A stretch of 64,000 nt of DNA from JAEUMW01 sp963734295 (GTDB lineage Bacteria > Pseudomonadota > Gammaproteobacteria > Burkholderiales > JAEUMW01): positions 1-64,000 of the forward strand of contig CAVTGS010000018.1 in the NCBI GenBank assembly GCA_963734295.1, given 5' to 3'. Each line of letters begins with the position of its first letter. Position 1 is the first letter of the stretch. The notes beneath the pieces are model-generated. The model did not search any database. It was not told where the DNA came from and saw only the letters and a list, made by a program, of their open reading frames with translations. Shown one piece after another: positions 1-9,965 of the stretch. A program made the translations under genes and the position numbers.

Positions 1-907
1 TCGCTACATCGAAAAAACAGTTCCACTTGCCACCGACTCTTGTAGAGGGCGCCGATGGTGAGCGCGGGCAAGGCGAAGTGGTTGGTGAGGAAGACCAGCG
101 TCTTGGCGGTCTCGGGATCCTTGAAGCGAATGCGGCGCAGCCGCTCGGGGTAGCCTTGATGCGAGTAGAACACCGTCAGCTCCACCGACTGATCGCAGAT
201 CAACCCGGTGCTGCGATCCACGGACCGCGAGACCAAGCGTCTGAACTTGGAATTGGACTTCGCTCGCGTGACGAAGAAGCTGCCGGCCTGATGCAATGTA
301 TAGAGGCGCTCGAAGTCCAGGTACCCGCGATCCATCACGTAGAAGGCGCCCGGCTCGGCCACAAGCAGGTCGAGGACGTTGACATCGTGGAGCTTGCCAT
401 CGCTGATATGGATGAAGGTGGGAATAGCGCCGCGCAGATCGAGCAGCGTGTGCAGTTTCACCGCCGCCTTGGCTTGACGAAACGGGGCCCAGGGAAACAG
501 CGACAGACAAAGGTCGATCGTGGTCGAGTCCAGCGCGTAGACCGTCTCGCTCAGTTCGACACCGAGCGGCTCCTTGGCGTACAGGCGCCGGGCAATGCGA
601 ATCAACGCTTGGGCGAACTCGAAGTAGATACGCCGAGTCGCGTCCTTCGTTGGCGTCGGCAAGGGCACTGCGACTGACATTGCCACGAATGCCCAAGTGA
701 TAGAGCTTGGCCGGCTGTGCGCCGAGGCAGGCTTCGATGTCGCGCAAACTCTCCCGGTAGGTAAGCTGCGCGAAGGCCATGCACAGGAACTGATCATGAA
801 GCTGCGCATGTTGAAATTGCCGTGGAGATTCGCCGACCAAGAGCGATGAAGGCTGGCCCACCGCTGATCCTCATGACCTGTCCGAGCACCGGCTTGCCAG
901 CGTACAT
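1..907 (-). pseudogene. IS4-family transposase, frameshifted and truncated by window edge
   Basis: Cut-and-paste transposase of the IS4 superfamily (the DUF4372/DDE group). Recognisable stretches are an N-terminal MYAGKPVLGQVM, then AFAQLTYRESLRDIEACLG and NVSRSALADANE, and in another frame the DDE core with YALDSTTIDLCL, GAIPTFIHISDGKLHD and ALYKSRWQVELFF near position 20. The matches move between reading frames at about 855, 800 and 630, so no single ORF covers the protein. The most natural start is the ATG ending at 907. The 3' end stops just after the YKSRWQVELFF motif, where a complete transposase would continue; either the copy is truncated or the contig ends inside a repeated element. 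A long plus-strand ORF over the same bases is only its complement. I am sure of the family, less sure whether the shifts are real or sequence errors. Confidence 0.8.
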
Positions 908-1003
908 CGCTACCTCCCCGGAGAATCCGGGAAGACTGCCCAGGACCACGCACAAACTTCAAGTCGTTAACACCTTCAGGAGCAATCCCGCCAATTCTCT
1001 ATG

Positions 1004-1083
1004 TTTCAAGCCGATACCCATTGAATCTGTCGGACAACATTGGTTTCAAGCCGATACCCATTGAATCTGTCGGACAACATTGG
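1004..1083. repeat. Perfect 40-bp tandem duplication
   Basis: Bases 1004-1043 and 1044-1083 are identical 40-mers beginning TTTCAAGCCGATACCC and ending GGACAACATTGG. The second copy ends 8 bases before the ATG of the MaoC/phosphotransacylase gene, so the unit carries that gene's immediate upstream region. The duplication lies about 100 bp from the decayed transposase. I do not recognise the unit as a named insertion-sequence end. Confidence 0.95.
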
Positions 1084-1091
1084 GGACAACC

Positions 1092-2515
1092 ATGAACACG
1101 GCCACTGACGCGAGCAGCCTCATTCACAACCGCACCTTCGACGAGATCCAGATCGGGGAGGCGGCAACCGGCAGTCGAACGCTCACACGGGATGACCTGT
1201 CTCTCTTCGCTGTGGTGTCGGGCAACATCAATCCCCGCAACCTGGAGGATGACTTCGCCGGTGAGGCCAAAGCCCAAGGCCCCGTTGCGCCCAGCCTGTG
1301 GGGCGCGACCGTAATCTCGGCCGTGCTCGGCAATCAGCTCCCGGGGCCCGGGACCGCGTACCGCAGCCAGGATCTGCACTTCGACCGGCCGGTCGCCGTG
1401 GGCGATACGCTGACCGCGACCGTGACGGTGCGGGAGAAGCGCGACGCGGGTCACGTCGTCGTGCTCGACTGCGAGGGTGTCAACCAGAAAGGCGAGCGGG
1501 TCCTCTCGGGGGTCGCGGAGGTCCATGCGCCCAACCGGCGCGTGTCGCGTCCGAAGATCACGCTGCCGGAAGTGCAGCTGCAGAGACATCAGAAGTTTCG
1601 GCGGCTCATTGCCCTTGCTCAAGCGCTCCCCCCGCAGTCGACCGCGGTCGTGCATCCGTGCGACGAGTCGTCGCTCCAGGCCGTGCTCGATGCCGTGCGG
1701 GAGGCGTTGATCGCGCCCATCCTGGTGGGACCGAGGGTGAAGATCCAGCGCGCGGCCGACAAGCTCGGCGCGGACATATCGGCCTTCGAACTGGTCGACG
1801 TGCCGCACAGCCACGCGGCTGCGGAACAGGCGGTGGCGCTGGTACGCGCAGGCTCGGCGCAACTGCTCATGAAGGGCAGCCTGCACACTGACGAACTCAT
1901 GGGGGCGGTGGTCGCCCGTCAGACCGGCCTGCGCACGGAGCGCCGCCTGAGTCATTGCTTCCTCATGGACGTCCCCGTGCTTGCGGAACTGCTTATCGTC
2001 ACGGACGCCGCGGTCAATATTCGCCCGCCCTCGAGGACAAGGTCAACATCGCGCAGAACGCCATCGATCTCGCCCATGCGCTGGGCATCGAACAGCCCCG
2101 GATGGCCGTGCTTTCCGCGGTTGAAACCGTGAACCCGAACATTCCGTCCACGATGGATGCCGCCGCGCTTTGCAAGATGGCCGATCGCGGCCAGATCTCC
2201 GGCGCGCTCGTGGACGGGCCGCTCGCCCTCGACAACGCGGTCAGCCTCGAAGCGGCGCGGGTCAAGGGCATCGATTCGGCGGTGGCCGGCCGCGCGAACA
2301 TTCTGCTGGTGCCCGATCTCGACGCGGGAAACATGTTGGCAAAGAGCCTGACCTTCCTCGCGAATGCCGACGCCGCCGGCATCGTGCTCGGCGCCCGGGT
2401 GCCCATCATCCTGACGAGTCGGGCGGACGAGGTGGCTGCGAAACTCGCCTCCTGCGCCGTGGCGGTGCTGGTCGAGGCTGCGAGAGTAGCCGCGCAAGCC
2501 GCTGTTCGCGTTTGA
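1092..2515 (+). pseudogene. MaoC / phosphate acyltransferase (PTA_PTB) fusion, one frameshift
   Basis: Bifunctional enoyl-CoA hydratase/phosphotransacylase. The N-terminal MaoC-like hot-dog domain (about residues 10-150; FDEIQIGEAATGSRTLT, SLFAVVSGNINP) is followed by a PTA_PTB domain (about 165-470; NPNIPSTMDAAALCKMADRG, GALVDGPLALDNAVS). The two halves are in different frames. One base is missing near 2018, where AAVNI should run into SPALEDKV; restoring it gives about 475 residues, the normal family length. The start is the ATG at 1092, just after TGGGGAC. Such fusions move acyl groups between CoA and phosphate in short-chain acyl/PHA metabolism, and are often found with acetate kinase and fabI, neither of which is seen here. 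The adjacent DUF3141 gene fits that context. Confidence 0.85.
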
Positions 2516-2653
2516 GCGGAGAACGGTCCACAGACCTCGGTTGGCGGGCTCTAGAACCGCGTCCTCGGGCGCCAATGCGATGGTGTCAGAGGGTCTCGAT
2601 GCACTGAATCACGTCTCCCTGCCGGGTAGACGCTTCCTCCAGAAGGCACAAGC

Positions 2654-4994
2654 GTGGAAACCACGAACCGATCGAGTCCCGAATCCCTCTTCATGCCCGC
2701 GTTCGCGTCGCCTGCCTCGCAGGCCAGGCTAGCGGAAGAGCAGGCACGCTACCTCGCCGACCTGCGCAACCTGGCGAACACCCACGCCGGAAGGGGTGGG
2801 AATCGCTCCGTGAAGCGATGGCGAAGAACCAGCGCGCATTCGACGAACTCGGCGGGGAATTTGAACCGCAGCGCCTGTGCAGGACCTGAAGGACTATCTG
2901 ATCGACCTCGGTCAGCGTCAGGTCCTGTTCCTCGACTGTCTGCGCCAGCGTGGGGACATTTTTCTCGAACACGAGGAAGTGGGCGCCCGGCCCGTCCTCG
3001 CCTTCGACTACGAGACGATCGTCGACGGCGCCAAGCTCGCGCGGCCGGTCAACTACTCCCTGGTGCGCATCATTGCGCCAGAGGGCACGCTGCAGCGGGA
3101 AACTGGCCGTCCCTACATCATCATCGACCCGCGCGCCGGCCACGGATCGGGCATCGGCGGCTTCAAGGACGAGAGCGAGGTCGGCTGCGCGCTGCGCGGA
3201 GGACACCCGGTCTACTTTGTCATCTTCTCGCGCCATCCCAAGCCCGGGCAGACGCTCGCGGACGTCTGCGAGGCCGAAGCGCAGTTCGTGCGGGAAGTGC
3301 GGCGTCGGCACCCCCATTCGCCGAAACCCATCATCATCGGCAACTGCCAGGGGGGCTGGGCGACGATGCTGCTCGCAGCCACCCACCCGGACATCACCGG
3401 CCCCATAGTCGCGAACGGTGCGCCCCTGTCTTACTGGGCGGGGCAGACGGGCAGGTACCCGATGCGCTACCTCGGGCGGCCTCTACGGCGGCATTCTCCC
3501 CGCGCTCATCCTGAGCGACCTGGGCAACGGGCTCTTCGACGGCGCCCATCTGGTGCTCAACTTCGAAATGCTCCATCCGGGCAGAACCTGGTGGACCAAG
3601 CACTTCGAGACTTTCTCCGCGGTCGACACCGACGCCCATCGCTATCTCGAATTCGAGCGCTGGTGGGGCAGCTTCTATTACATGAGCGAGGCCGAGATCC
3701 GCTGGATCGTCGAGCAGCTCTTCGTGGGCAACAAACTCGCGCGCGGGGTGGCGCAACTCGACGAACGCACGCACGTGGATCTGCGCACCATTCAGTCGCC
3801 GATCATCATCTTTGCGTCCCACGGGGACAACATCACCCCGCCCCAGCAGGCGCTGAACTGGATCGCGGACCTCTACCGCAGCGTCGACGAGATACGGGTG
3901 CGGGGACAGCGGATCATCTACACCATCCACGAGAATGTCGGTCACCTGGGAATCTTTGTCTCGTCGGAGGTTGCAGGGAAGGAACATCAAACGATCTTCT
4001 CCACGCTGAAGGCGATCGAGGCGCTTGCTCCCGGTCTGTACGAAATGGTGATCACCAACGAAACCGGCGAGGGTCTCGACAAACGCTTCCGCGTTGCCTT
4101 CGAGGACCGGAGCGTGGACGACATCCTCGCCCTGGACGACGGCCGCCACGATGAGAGCGCCTTCGCTACGGTAGCCCGTCTGTCGGAGCTGGGAGCCGAG
4201 GCCTACGAACTCACCTGGCGCCCTCTTGTCCAGGCAGCGGCGACGCCTCAAACCGCGCAAGGCCCTGTCCACGATGCATCCGCTGCGGGCGCAGCGCTAT
4301 GCGCTCAGCAGCCGCAACCCCTGGCTCGCAAACCTGCCCGGCATGGCCGACACCGTCCGGGCACAGCGCTCGCCCGCCGCACCGGACAATCCCTACCTGC
4401 GTCTGGAGCGTTTGGGTGGAGAGATGATGACGCAATGGTGGAATGGAGTGCGCGACGCGAACGAGTTCATGATCGAGTGGACGTTCAATTTCCTGTATGG
4501 CTCGCCCGCGGCTCGCGCAATCGGCGCCCCACGCTCACGCCACGTGAGCGATGCGCCGCTGGGTGATCTGCGCGGCCTCGCGAGCGTGCAGGACGCGCTC
4601 GACCGGATCGAAGGCGGCGGATTTCCGGAGGCGGTGATCCGCATGCTGATCCTGCTCGCCCGCGCCAGCGGTTCGGTCCGTCGCTCCCGCCTTGAGCGGT
4701 CGAACCACATGCTCGAGACAGCCGAACCCTTCGCGAGCCTGTCGCCGAAACACAAGACACGGATCGTGCACCGCGAGTCGCTGATCGTCGGATTCGAGAC
4801 CGAGGAGGCACTGCGCACGCTCCCGAAGCTGATGTCCGGCGTTGAAGATCGCAGGCGGGCGATGGCGCTCTGTCGCGAAGTCGCGGGAGCCGTCGGAGGA
4901 GATGAGCGAGGCGGTGGTGGCGATGTTCAAGCGCTTCGCCGAGGTTCTCGAAGTCGAATCCGGCATCGACGTGAACGCATCCCGCAGCGGGTGA
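2654..4994 (+). pseudogene. DUF3141 protein (PHA synthase-like alpha/beta hydrolase), several frameshifts
   Basis: Reconstructed across frames, this is a DUF3141-family protein of about 780 residues from a GTG at 2654 to the TGA at 4992-4994. Landmarks are LAEEQARYLADLRNLANTH, WESLREAMAKNQRAFDELGG, RPYIIIDPRAGHGSGIGGFK, a PhaC-like nucleophile box GNCQGGW, ASHGDNITPPQQALNWI and NHMLETAEPFASLSP. Reading frame changes near 2795, 2875, 3475, 4256 and 4890. Protein sequence between the breaks looks undamaged, which argues for recent loss or sequence error over old decay. The GxCxGG box and the fold suggest an acyl-transferring relative of PHA synthase, but the family has no settled function. It follows the ptb-maoC fusion by 138 bp on the same strand. 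Confidence 0.8.
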
Positions 4995-5040
4995 GGCCGT
5001 TTCGGGCTGATCGCGCTCTGCGTTCTGAGGGCTTGTTGCC

Positions 5041-5631
5041 CTAGCCTTCCTCCCGCAAGAGCAGTAGCAGTCGCCGCAGCGCCTTGCCGCGGTGGCTGAT
5101 CGCGTTCTTCTCCGCCGGGGCAAGCTCGGCGGCGGTGCGGCCCAATTCCGGAAGCAGGAAGTGGGGATCGTAGCCGAAGCCGCCGGAGCCGCGAGGTGTG
5201 TCGATCACTTCGCCGTGCCAGCGTCCTTCCGCGATCAGCGGCTCGGGGTCGTCCGGGCGGCGCACCAGCACCATCACGCAGTAGTAGTGCGCGCGGCGAT
5301 CGGTCTTCCCCGCGAGCGCCGCCACCACCTTGCGATTGTTGGCGTCGTCGGAGCGCGGATGCCCCGCGTAGTAGGCGGAGTGGACCCCGGGTTCGCCGTC
5401 GAGTGCGGCGATGCAGATGCCGGAGTCATCCGCCAGCGCCGGCAGACCGCTCGCCTGCGCCGCGTGGCGCGCCTTGGCGAGCGCGTTCTCGACGAACGTG
5501 TGGTGCGGCTCGTCCGCCTCCGTGATACCGAGCGCGCCCTGCGGAATCACGTCGAGGTCGAGCGGCGCGAGCAGCTCGTGGATCTCGCGAAGCTTGCCCT
5601 CGTTGTTGCTCGCGAGGACGATCTGCTTCAT
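5041..5631 (-). CDS. rdgB: XTP/dITP pyrophosphatase RdgB
   Basis: House-cleaning pyrophosphatase that hydrolyses non-canonical purine triphosphates (dITP, XTP) to the monophosphates and so keeps them out of DNA. The 196-residue protein has the Ham1 signature: ASNNEGKLREI near the N-terminus, ADDSGICI (catalytic Asp pair) at about 66-73, and GSGGFGYDPHF near residue 150. Length matches the family. It lies 27 bp downstream of rph in a minus-strand run PP2C-rph-rdgB, a layout common in Betaproteobacteria, where hemW often comes next; here hemW is about 18 kb away. Confidence 0.96.
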   Translation of the reverse strand: MKQIVLASNNEGKLREIHELLAPLDLDVIPQGALGITEADEPHHTFVENALAKARHAAQASGLPALADDSGICIAALDGEPGVHSAYYAGHPRSDDANNRKVVAALAGKTDRRAHYYCVMVLVRRPDDPEPLIAEGRWHGEVIDTPRGSGGFGYDPHFLLPELGRTAAELAPAEKNAISHRGKALRRLLLLLREEG

Positions 5632-5658
5632 CTCGTGGTACCTCGTCCCGGCACGGTC

Positions 5659-6390
5659 TCAGACGGTCAGCCCGAGGGCCCGCTTCTGCGCCATCACGAG
5701 CTCGCCGATGCCGTGCGCCGCGAGATCGATCATGGCGTCGAGCTCTGTTCGGCTGAAGGGCGTGCCCTCGGCAGTTCCCTGCACCTCGACGATGCCGCCG
5801 GTACCCGTCATGACGACGTTCATGTCGGTCTCGCACGTGGAGTCCTCGCGATAGTCGAGGTCGAGCAGCGGCACCCCTGCGTGGATGCCCACCGATACCG
5901 CAGCCACGGCGTCGCGGATCGGCGAAGCCGGAATCGCGCCCTCCTCGAGCAGATGGGACACCGCATCGTGCACCGCGACGAACGCACCCGTGATGCCGGC
6001 GGTGCGGGTGCCCCCGTCGGCCTGGATCACGTCGCAGTCGATGTGGATGGTGCGCTCGCCCAGACTCGGCAAGTCGACCACCGCGCGGAGCGCCCGGCCG
6101 ATGAGGCGCTGGATCTCCTGCGTGCGGCCGCTCTGCTTGCCGCGCGCGGCCTCGCGGTCGGTGCGGGTGTGGGTCGATCGCGGCAGCATTCCGTACTCCG
6201 CGGTGAGCCACCCCTGATTTCTGCCCTTGAGGAATCCCGGCACCTTCTCTTCCACGCTCGCGGTGCAGATCACGCGTGTGTCGCCGAACTCGATCAGCAC
6301 CGAGCCCTCGGCATGGCGGGTGAAGCGTCGCGTGATGACGACCGGGCGCAGCTCGCCTGGGCGCCTGCCGCTGCGTCGTTGATTGTTCAT
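5659..6390 (-). CDS. rph: Ribonuclease PH
   Basis: Phosphate-dependent 3'-5' exoribonuclease that trims tRNA 3' ends. The reading frame is open for 56 more codons upstream, but that extension has no family character and runs into the start region of the neighbour. I therefore place the start at the ATG ending at 6390 (MNNQRRSGRRPGELRP), giving 243 residues, close to the usual 238. Visible family segments are EGSVLIEFGDTRVICTASVE, GWLTAEYGMLPRSTHTR, GRTQEIQRLIGRALRAV and the IDCDVIQADGGTRTAGITG core. It is 40 bp from the PP2C gene upstream and 27 bp from rdgB downstream, so probably co-transcribed. Confidence 0.96.
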   Translation of the reverse strand: MNNQRRSGRRPGELRPVVITRRFTRHAEGSVLIEFGDTRVICTASVEEKVPGFLKGRNQGWLTAEYGMLPRSTHTRTDREAARGKQSGRTQEIQRLIGRALRAVVDLPSLGERTIHIDCDVIQADGGTRTAGITGAFVAVHDAVSHLLEEGAIPASPIRDAVAAVSVGIHAGVPLLDLDYREDSTCETDMNVVMTGTGGIVEVQGTAEGTPFSRTELDAMIDLAAHGIGELVMAQKRALGLTV

Positions 6391-6430
6391 GGATGGGAAT
6401 GGAGAAAACGTTGCAGTGAAAGGGCCGGAC

Positions 6431-7240
6431 TCAGGGCGCCTCACCCGGGAAGCGCACGACGACTTCTCCGGCCGCAAGGGCATCGATGTCGAGCGCATCC
6501 GCGCCGTCGCCCACCGCGAGCACCACGTAAGTGAGGTTATCCGCGTGGGGCTCGGCACGGCATTCGGCGTCGCGCAGCAGCGCCTCGAGCCCCGTTCGCG
6601 ATGCGTCGCGTGTGAGTGCCGCAGCGATCTCCTCGTTCGTGACCGGAGACCACAAGCCGTCGCTGCAAAGCATGATGCGATCCCCGCTCACGAGCGTCTC
6701 CGCTTGCGACATCTCGATATCCGGCGCGACCTCGCCACCGAGACAGTTGTAGACGAAGTTGCGATCGGGATGGAACCGCGCCTCCTCCGGCGCGATCACG
6801 CCCCGCTCCACGAGGAGCCAGGCGCCCGAATGATCGCGGGTCGTGGCGAGGATCGCGCCGTCGCGCACCCGGTACAAGCGCGAGTCGCCCACATGGCACC
6901 ACGTGGCCGCGTCGTCCAGCACGACGCAAGCGGTGCAAGTCGTACGCGGCAGGTCCCACAGGCGCTCCTCCGCGGCGCGCCGGTGGATCGCACGATGGGC
7001 CGCGTCGAAGGCGCTTCGCAGCATGCTCTGCGGATCGCGACCGCCCGCGCGCGACCAGTCGGCGAAGTGCGCGAGCACGCTTTCCACGGCGAGACAGGCA
7101 GCGAGCTCGCCGCGCGGATGCCCCCCCATGCCGTCGGCCAGGACCAGCATCACCCGGCCCGTGCCGTACGCGAAGCCCGCGCGGTCCTGATTGCTCCGCC
7201 TTGACCCGATGCGTGTGTCCTGAAAGACCCTGAGCTTCAT
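6431..7240 (-). CDS. PP2C-family serine/threonine phosphatase
   Basis: Metal-dependent protein phosphatase, 269 residues, cytoplasmic, no membrane segment. PP2C motifs appear in order: RRSNQDRAGFA at about 14-24, LVLADGMGGHPRGELA near 33-48 with the metal-binding Asp, CHVGDSRLYRVRDG near 115, a TRDHS segment, LCSDGLWSPV near 200 and ADNLTYVVL near 245. The start at 7240 is chosen because MKLRVFQDTRIG begins the domain; the ORF continues upstream only through sequence antisense to yicC. It is the first gene of the PP2C-rph-rdgB run and is divergent from yicC across about 140 bp. A matching Ser/Thr kinase is encoded at 43.9 kb, but a functional link is speculation. Confidence 0.93.
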   Translation of the reverse strand: MKLRVFQDTRIGSRRSNQDRAGFAYGTGRVMLVLADGMGGHPRGELAACLAVESVLAHFADWSRAGGRDPQSMLRSAFDAAHRAIHRRAAEERLWDLPRTTCTACVVLDDAATWCHVGDSRLYRVRDGAILATTRDHSGAWLLVERGVIAPEEARFHPDRNFVYNCLGGEVAPDIEMSQAETLVSGDRIMLCSDGLWSPVTNEEIAAALTRDASRTGLEALLRDAECRAEPHADNLTYVVLAVGDGADALDIDALAAGEVVVRFPGEAP

Positions 7241-7381
7241 CCGCCTCGCCCGCCCGCGCACTGCCCCTGCGCCCGGACGCGCAGGGCCATCATTATGTGT
7301 TATCTTTCCGCGCCCTGCCATGGGTGTGTGGGGCACCGCGCGGGCGGGCTCCAAAGGCAGACAACGATTCCGGGTTCCACC

Positions 7382-8248
7382 ATGATCCACAGCATGACCG
7401 GCTACGCCAGCATCACGCGCGAGCTGCCCGAGGGGGTGTTGAACCTCGAGCTGCGTGCCGTGAATCATCGCTTTCTCGATATCCAGATGCGGATGCCCGA
7501 GGAGCTGCGTTTCGTCGAGCCGTCGCTGCGCGAGCTCTTCGCCGGCAAGGTGTCGCGCGGGAAGCTGGAGTGCCGACTCGGTTACACCCAGGCCGTTGCC
7601 GGCGCCGCGCGCCTCGAGCTGAACGAAGCACTCACGCGTCAGCTCGGCGCACTCAATCGTCAGGTGCAGGCGCTGCTTCCGGACAGCGAGGCGCTGCGGG
7701 TCGTGGATGTGTTGCGCTGGCCGGGCGTGCTGGCCGCGAACGCGCTGCCTCTCGACACCATGCGCGAGGTGTGCACCGTCCTCGCCCAGTCCGGCCTCGA
7801 CGAGTTCAATGCCTTTCGCGCGCGCGAGGGCGCGCGGCTGAAGACCTTCCTGCTCGACCGCGTGGCGCAGATGGAGACGCTCGTGGCGAGCATCGCGCCG
7901 CGCATGCCCCAGGCGCTCGCCGCCTACCACGAGAAACTGGCCGCGCGCTTGCGGGAGGCAGTCGGCAGCGCCGACGACGATCGCATCCGGCAGGAGCTCA
8001 CGCTCTTCATGACCCGCAGCGACGTCGACGAAGAGATCTCGCGCCTCGGCACCCATCTCGTCGAAGTGCGCCGCGTCCTCGAGCGCGGCGGCACCGTGGG
8101 CAAGCGCCTCGATTTCCTCATGCAGGAGCTCAACCGCGAGGCGAATACACTGGGCTCGAAGGCGGCGGACAACGAGGTGTCGCAGACCGCGGTGGAGCTC
8201 AAGGTGCTGATCGAGCAGATGCGGGAACAGGTGCAGAACGTGGAGTAG
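7382..8248 (+). CDS. yicC: YicC/YloC-family endoribonuclease
   Basis: 288-residue protein of the YicC family, reported to be stress-related endoribonucleases. The N-terminal YicC domain starts MIHSMTGYASITRE and includes NLELRAVNHRFLDIQMRMPE. The C-terminal DUF1732 half has RSDVDEEISRLGTHL, GKRLDFLMQELNREANT and VELKVLIEQMREQVQN at the end. The ATG at 7382 is chosen because family members begin with MIxSMTGY; the ORF runs 29 codons further upstream without similarity. It is divergent from the PP2C-rph-rdgB run. The guanylate kinase gene gmk, often next in Betaproteobacteria, is absent here. Confidence 0.95.
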   Translation: MIHSMTGYASITRELPEGVLNLELRAVNHRFLDIQMRMPEELRFVEPSLRELFAGKVSRGKLECRLGYTQAVAGAARLELNEALTRQLGALNRQVQALLPDSEALRVVDVLRWPGVLAANALPLDTMREVCTVLAQSGLDEFNAFRAREGARLKTFLLDRVAQMETLVASIAPRMPQALAAYHEKLAARLREAVGSADDDRIRQELTLFMTRSDVDEEISRLGTHLVEVRRVLERGGTVGKRLDFLMQELNREANTLGSKAADNEVSQTAVELKVLIEQMREQVQNVE

Positions 8249-8553
8249 CCTTCGCGCCGTGCTGCGGAGTGTCTCTACATCGAGAGGCGGTGGAGGTCGT
8301 ACGCGACAAAACACGCATGCAGATCGCGCTCATGGCAGATCGGCACCCCGCGGTCAGTGATGACCACCGACTCGCCTTTGCGGGTGAGGCGTAGACCAGG
8401 CCGGAGCGCTTGCCCTGCGTAAGTGCTGCCGCCGGCAAAGCTCCGGGGGGCAGCGATATCGGTCCCGGGGTTGCGCCACTAACACCCTCCCATTTCCTCA
8501 GCCGTTTTGTATGATGTCGGGTCACCGCTGCCCCACAGTCGGAGAGCCCGCCC
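8249..8553. other. Intergenic stretch with a possible gene remnant
   Basis: This 305-bp gap between yicC and the DUF4921 gene holds no convincing complete gene. On the minus strand, from about 8445 to 8279, an open frame of some 55 codons without ATG contains RLTRKGESVVITDRGVPI followed by CHERDLHACF and a stop. The GESVVITDRG segment resembles the turn of Phd/YefM-type antitoxins, so it may be a broken antitoxin gene. That reading rests on about ten residues and is weak. Confidence 0.25.
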
Positions 8554-9948
8554 ATGATGCACGACATGATGCCCGTCGCGGATTACCTGATCCGGATGCG
8601 TGACGGCACGATCAAGCAGGTCAACCCGTTCACCGGCACCGAGGTCTGGACCGTGCCGGGTCGCGGCCACCGCCCCCTCGGGAACGACACCGCGCCCGGC
8701 GCACCCCTCGATTCCGCCAAGGACGGCGCACACTGCGCCTTCTGCTATGGCCGCGTGTTCGAAACGCCGCCCGAGAAGGCGCGTCTCGTGCATACCGCCG
8801 CCGGCTGGGAAACGCAGAAATGGCTGTCCGCCGAGCGACTCGTCGACCCCGAATGGGCGTTCCGGCGCGTGCCGAATCTGTTCGAGATCGTTTCGTGCGA
8901 ATACTGGCAGAGGAACTACCGCTACATGCTGCCGCCGGCGCTGCAGTCGCGCAAGGACGCCTACCTCGCCAGCGAGAGGGGCCGGCGCCACGTGCTCGAC
9001 GTCATCGACGTGCGGATGAAGCTATGCGGGGCCGACGAGGCGACGGTGCGCAAGACGCCGGTCGAGGAAAAGCTCGCGATGGCGGACGCGTTCTTCGGCG
9101 GGGGCCATGAGCTCATCATCGGGCACCGCCATTTCGTCGACGGGGCGATGCACGACAACGAGCTCGCTTCCTCCGGCACGATGACGCCGGAGGAGCACTA
9201 CCAGTATTTCCGCTTCACGATCGAGGCGCTGCGCGACATCTTTCTCTCGAACCGCTACGTGCGCTACGTGGCCGTCTTCCAGAACTGGCTCAAGCCGGCC
9301 GGCGCTTCGTTCGACCATCTCCACAAGCAACTCGTCGCGATCGACGAGCGCGGTGTCTCGAATGACATGGAGATCCGCCTGGTACGGGCGAACCCCAACA
9401 TCTATAACGAGGAGGCGGTGAACTACGCCGCGCACCGCAACCTCGTGTTTGCGGAAAACGAGCACGCAATCGCGTTCGCCGGGTTCGGCCACCGCTTCCC
9501 GACGCTCGAAGTCTATTCGAAGAGCGAACGCAGCCAGCCCTGGAACCATTCGGTGGACGAGCTGCGCGGCGTCTCCGACCTGGTGCATGCCTGTCATGCG
9601 GCGATGGGCCCGGGCATTCCGTGCAACGAGGAATGGCACTACAAGCCGCCGGACGCCGACGTGCCGATGCCGTGGCGGGTGCAGATCAAGTGGCGCGTCT
9701 CGAACCCGGCCGGATTCGAAGGCGGGACGCTCATCTACGTCAACACGATCGACCCGGAGTCGCTGCGCGACAAGGTGGTGCCGCGGCTCTTTCAGTTGAA
9801 GGGCGAGGGCCGGATCGGGCCGATGAAGATCGCGTTCGAGTGCGACTGCGTGCCGAACTGCCTCAAGTACAATCCCGCCGTGCGCTTGCAACACAGTCGC
9901 GAAGCGGAGTTTGCACCGCTCTCGGGCGACGCGAGAAGCGAACGATAG
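8554..9948 (+). CDS. DUF4921 protein, galactose-1-phosphate uridylyltransferase/HIT-like
   Basis: 464-residue cytoplasmic protein of the DUF4921 group, related in fold to GalT/HIT nucleotidyl transferases. A HCAFCYG CxxC pair lies near residue 55, as in the zinc site of GalT-like proteins. The HIT-type nucleotide-binding segment ASFDHLHKQLVAI is near residue 254 and is followed by EENEHAIAFAGFG-like sequence. NPFTGTEVWTVPGRGHRP near the N-terminus is also typical. The expected chemistry is transfer or hydrolysis on a nucleoside phosphate or sugar phosphate, with the substrate unknown. Several Met codons crowd the start (8554, 8557, 8566); the first is used. It stands alone and is convergent with mutY 17 bp downstream. 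Confidence 0.85.
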   Translation: MMHDMMPVADYLIRMRDGTIKQVNPFTGTEVWTVPGRGHRPLGNDTAPGAPLDSAKDGAHCAFCYGRVFETPPEKARLVHTAAGWETQKWLSAERLVDPEWAFRRVPNLFEIVSCEYWQRNYRYMLPPALQSRKDAYLASERGRRHVLDVIDVRMKLCGADEATVRKTPVEEKLAMADAFFGGGHELIIGHRHFVDGAMHDNELASSGTMTPEEHYQYFRFTIEALRDIFLSNRYVRYVAVFQNWLKPAGASFDHLHKQLVAIDERGVSNDMEIRLVRANPNIYNEEAVNYAAHRNLVFAENEHAIAFAGFGHRFPTLEVYSKSERSQPWNHSVDELRGVSDLVHACHAAMGPGIPCNEEWHYKPPDADVPMPWRVQIKWRVSNPAGFEGGTLIYVNTIDPESLRDKVVPRLFQLKGEGRIGPMKIAFECDCVPNCLKYNPAVRLQHSREAEFAPLSGDARSER

Positions 9949-9965
9949 ACAGGCCCCGGGGTGCG

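Noticed and set aside
1004..1083. CRISPR-like repeat
   Set aside because: Only two copies directly adjacent with no spacer; no array or cas genes anywhere in the window.
999..1955. 318-codon minus-strand ORF
   Set aside because: Antisense of the MaoC/PTB gene; its start lies in the tandem repeat and it has no motifs.
5092..6534. 480-codon plus-strand ORF
   Set aside because: It is antisense to rdgB and rph, with no family motifs; high GC makes such shadows long.
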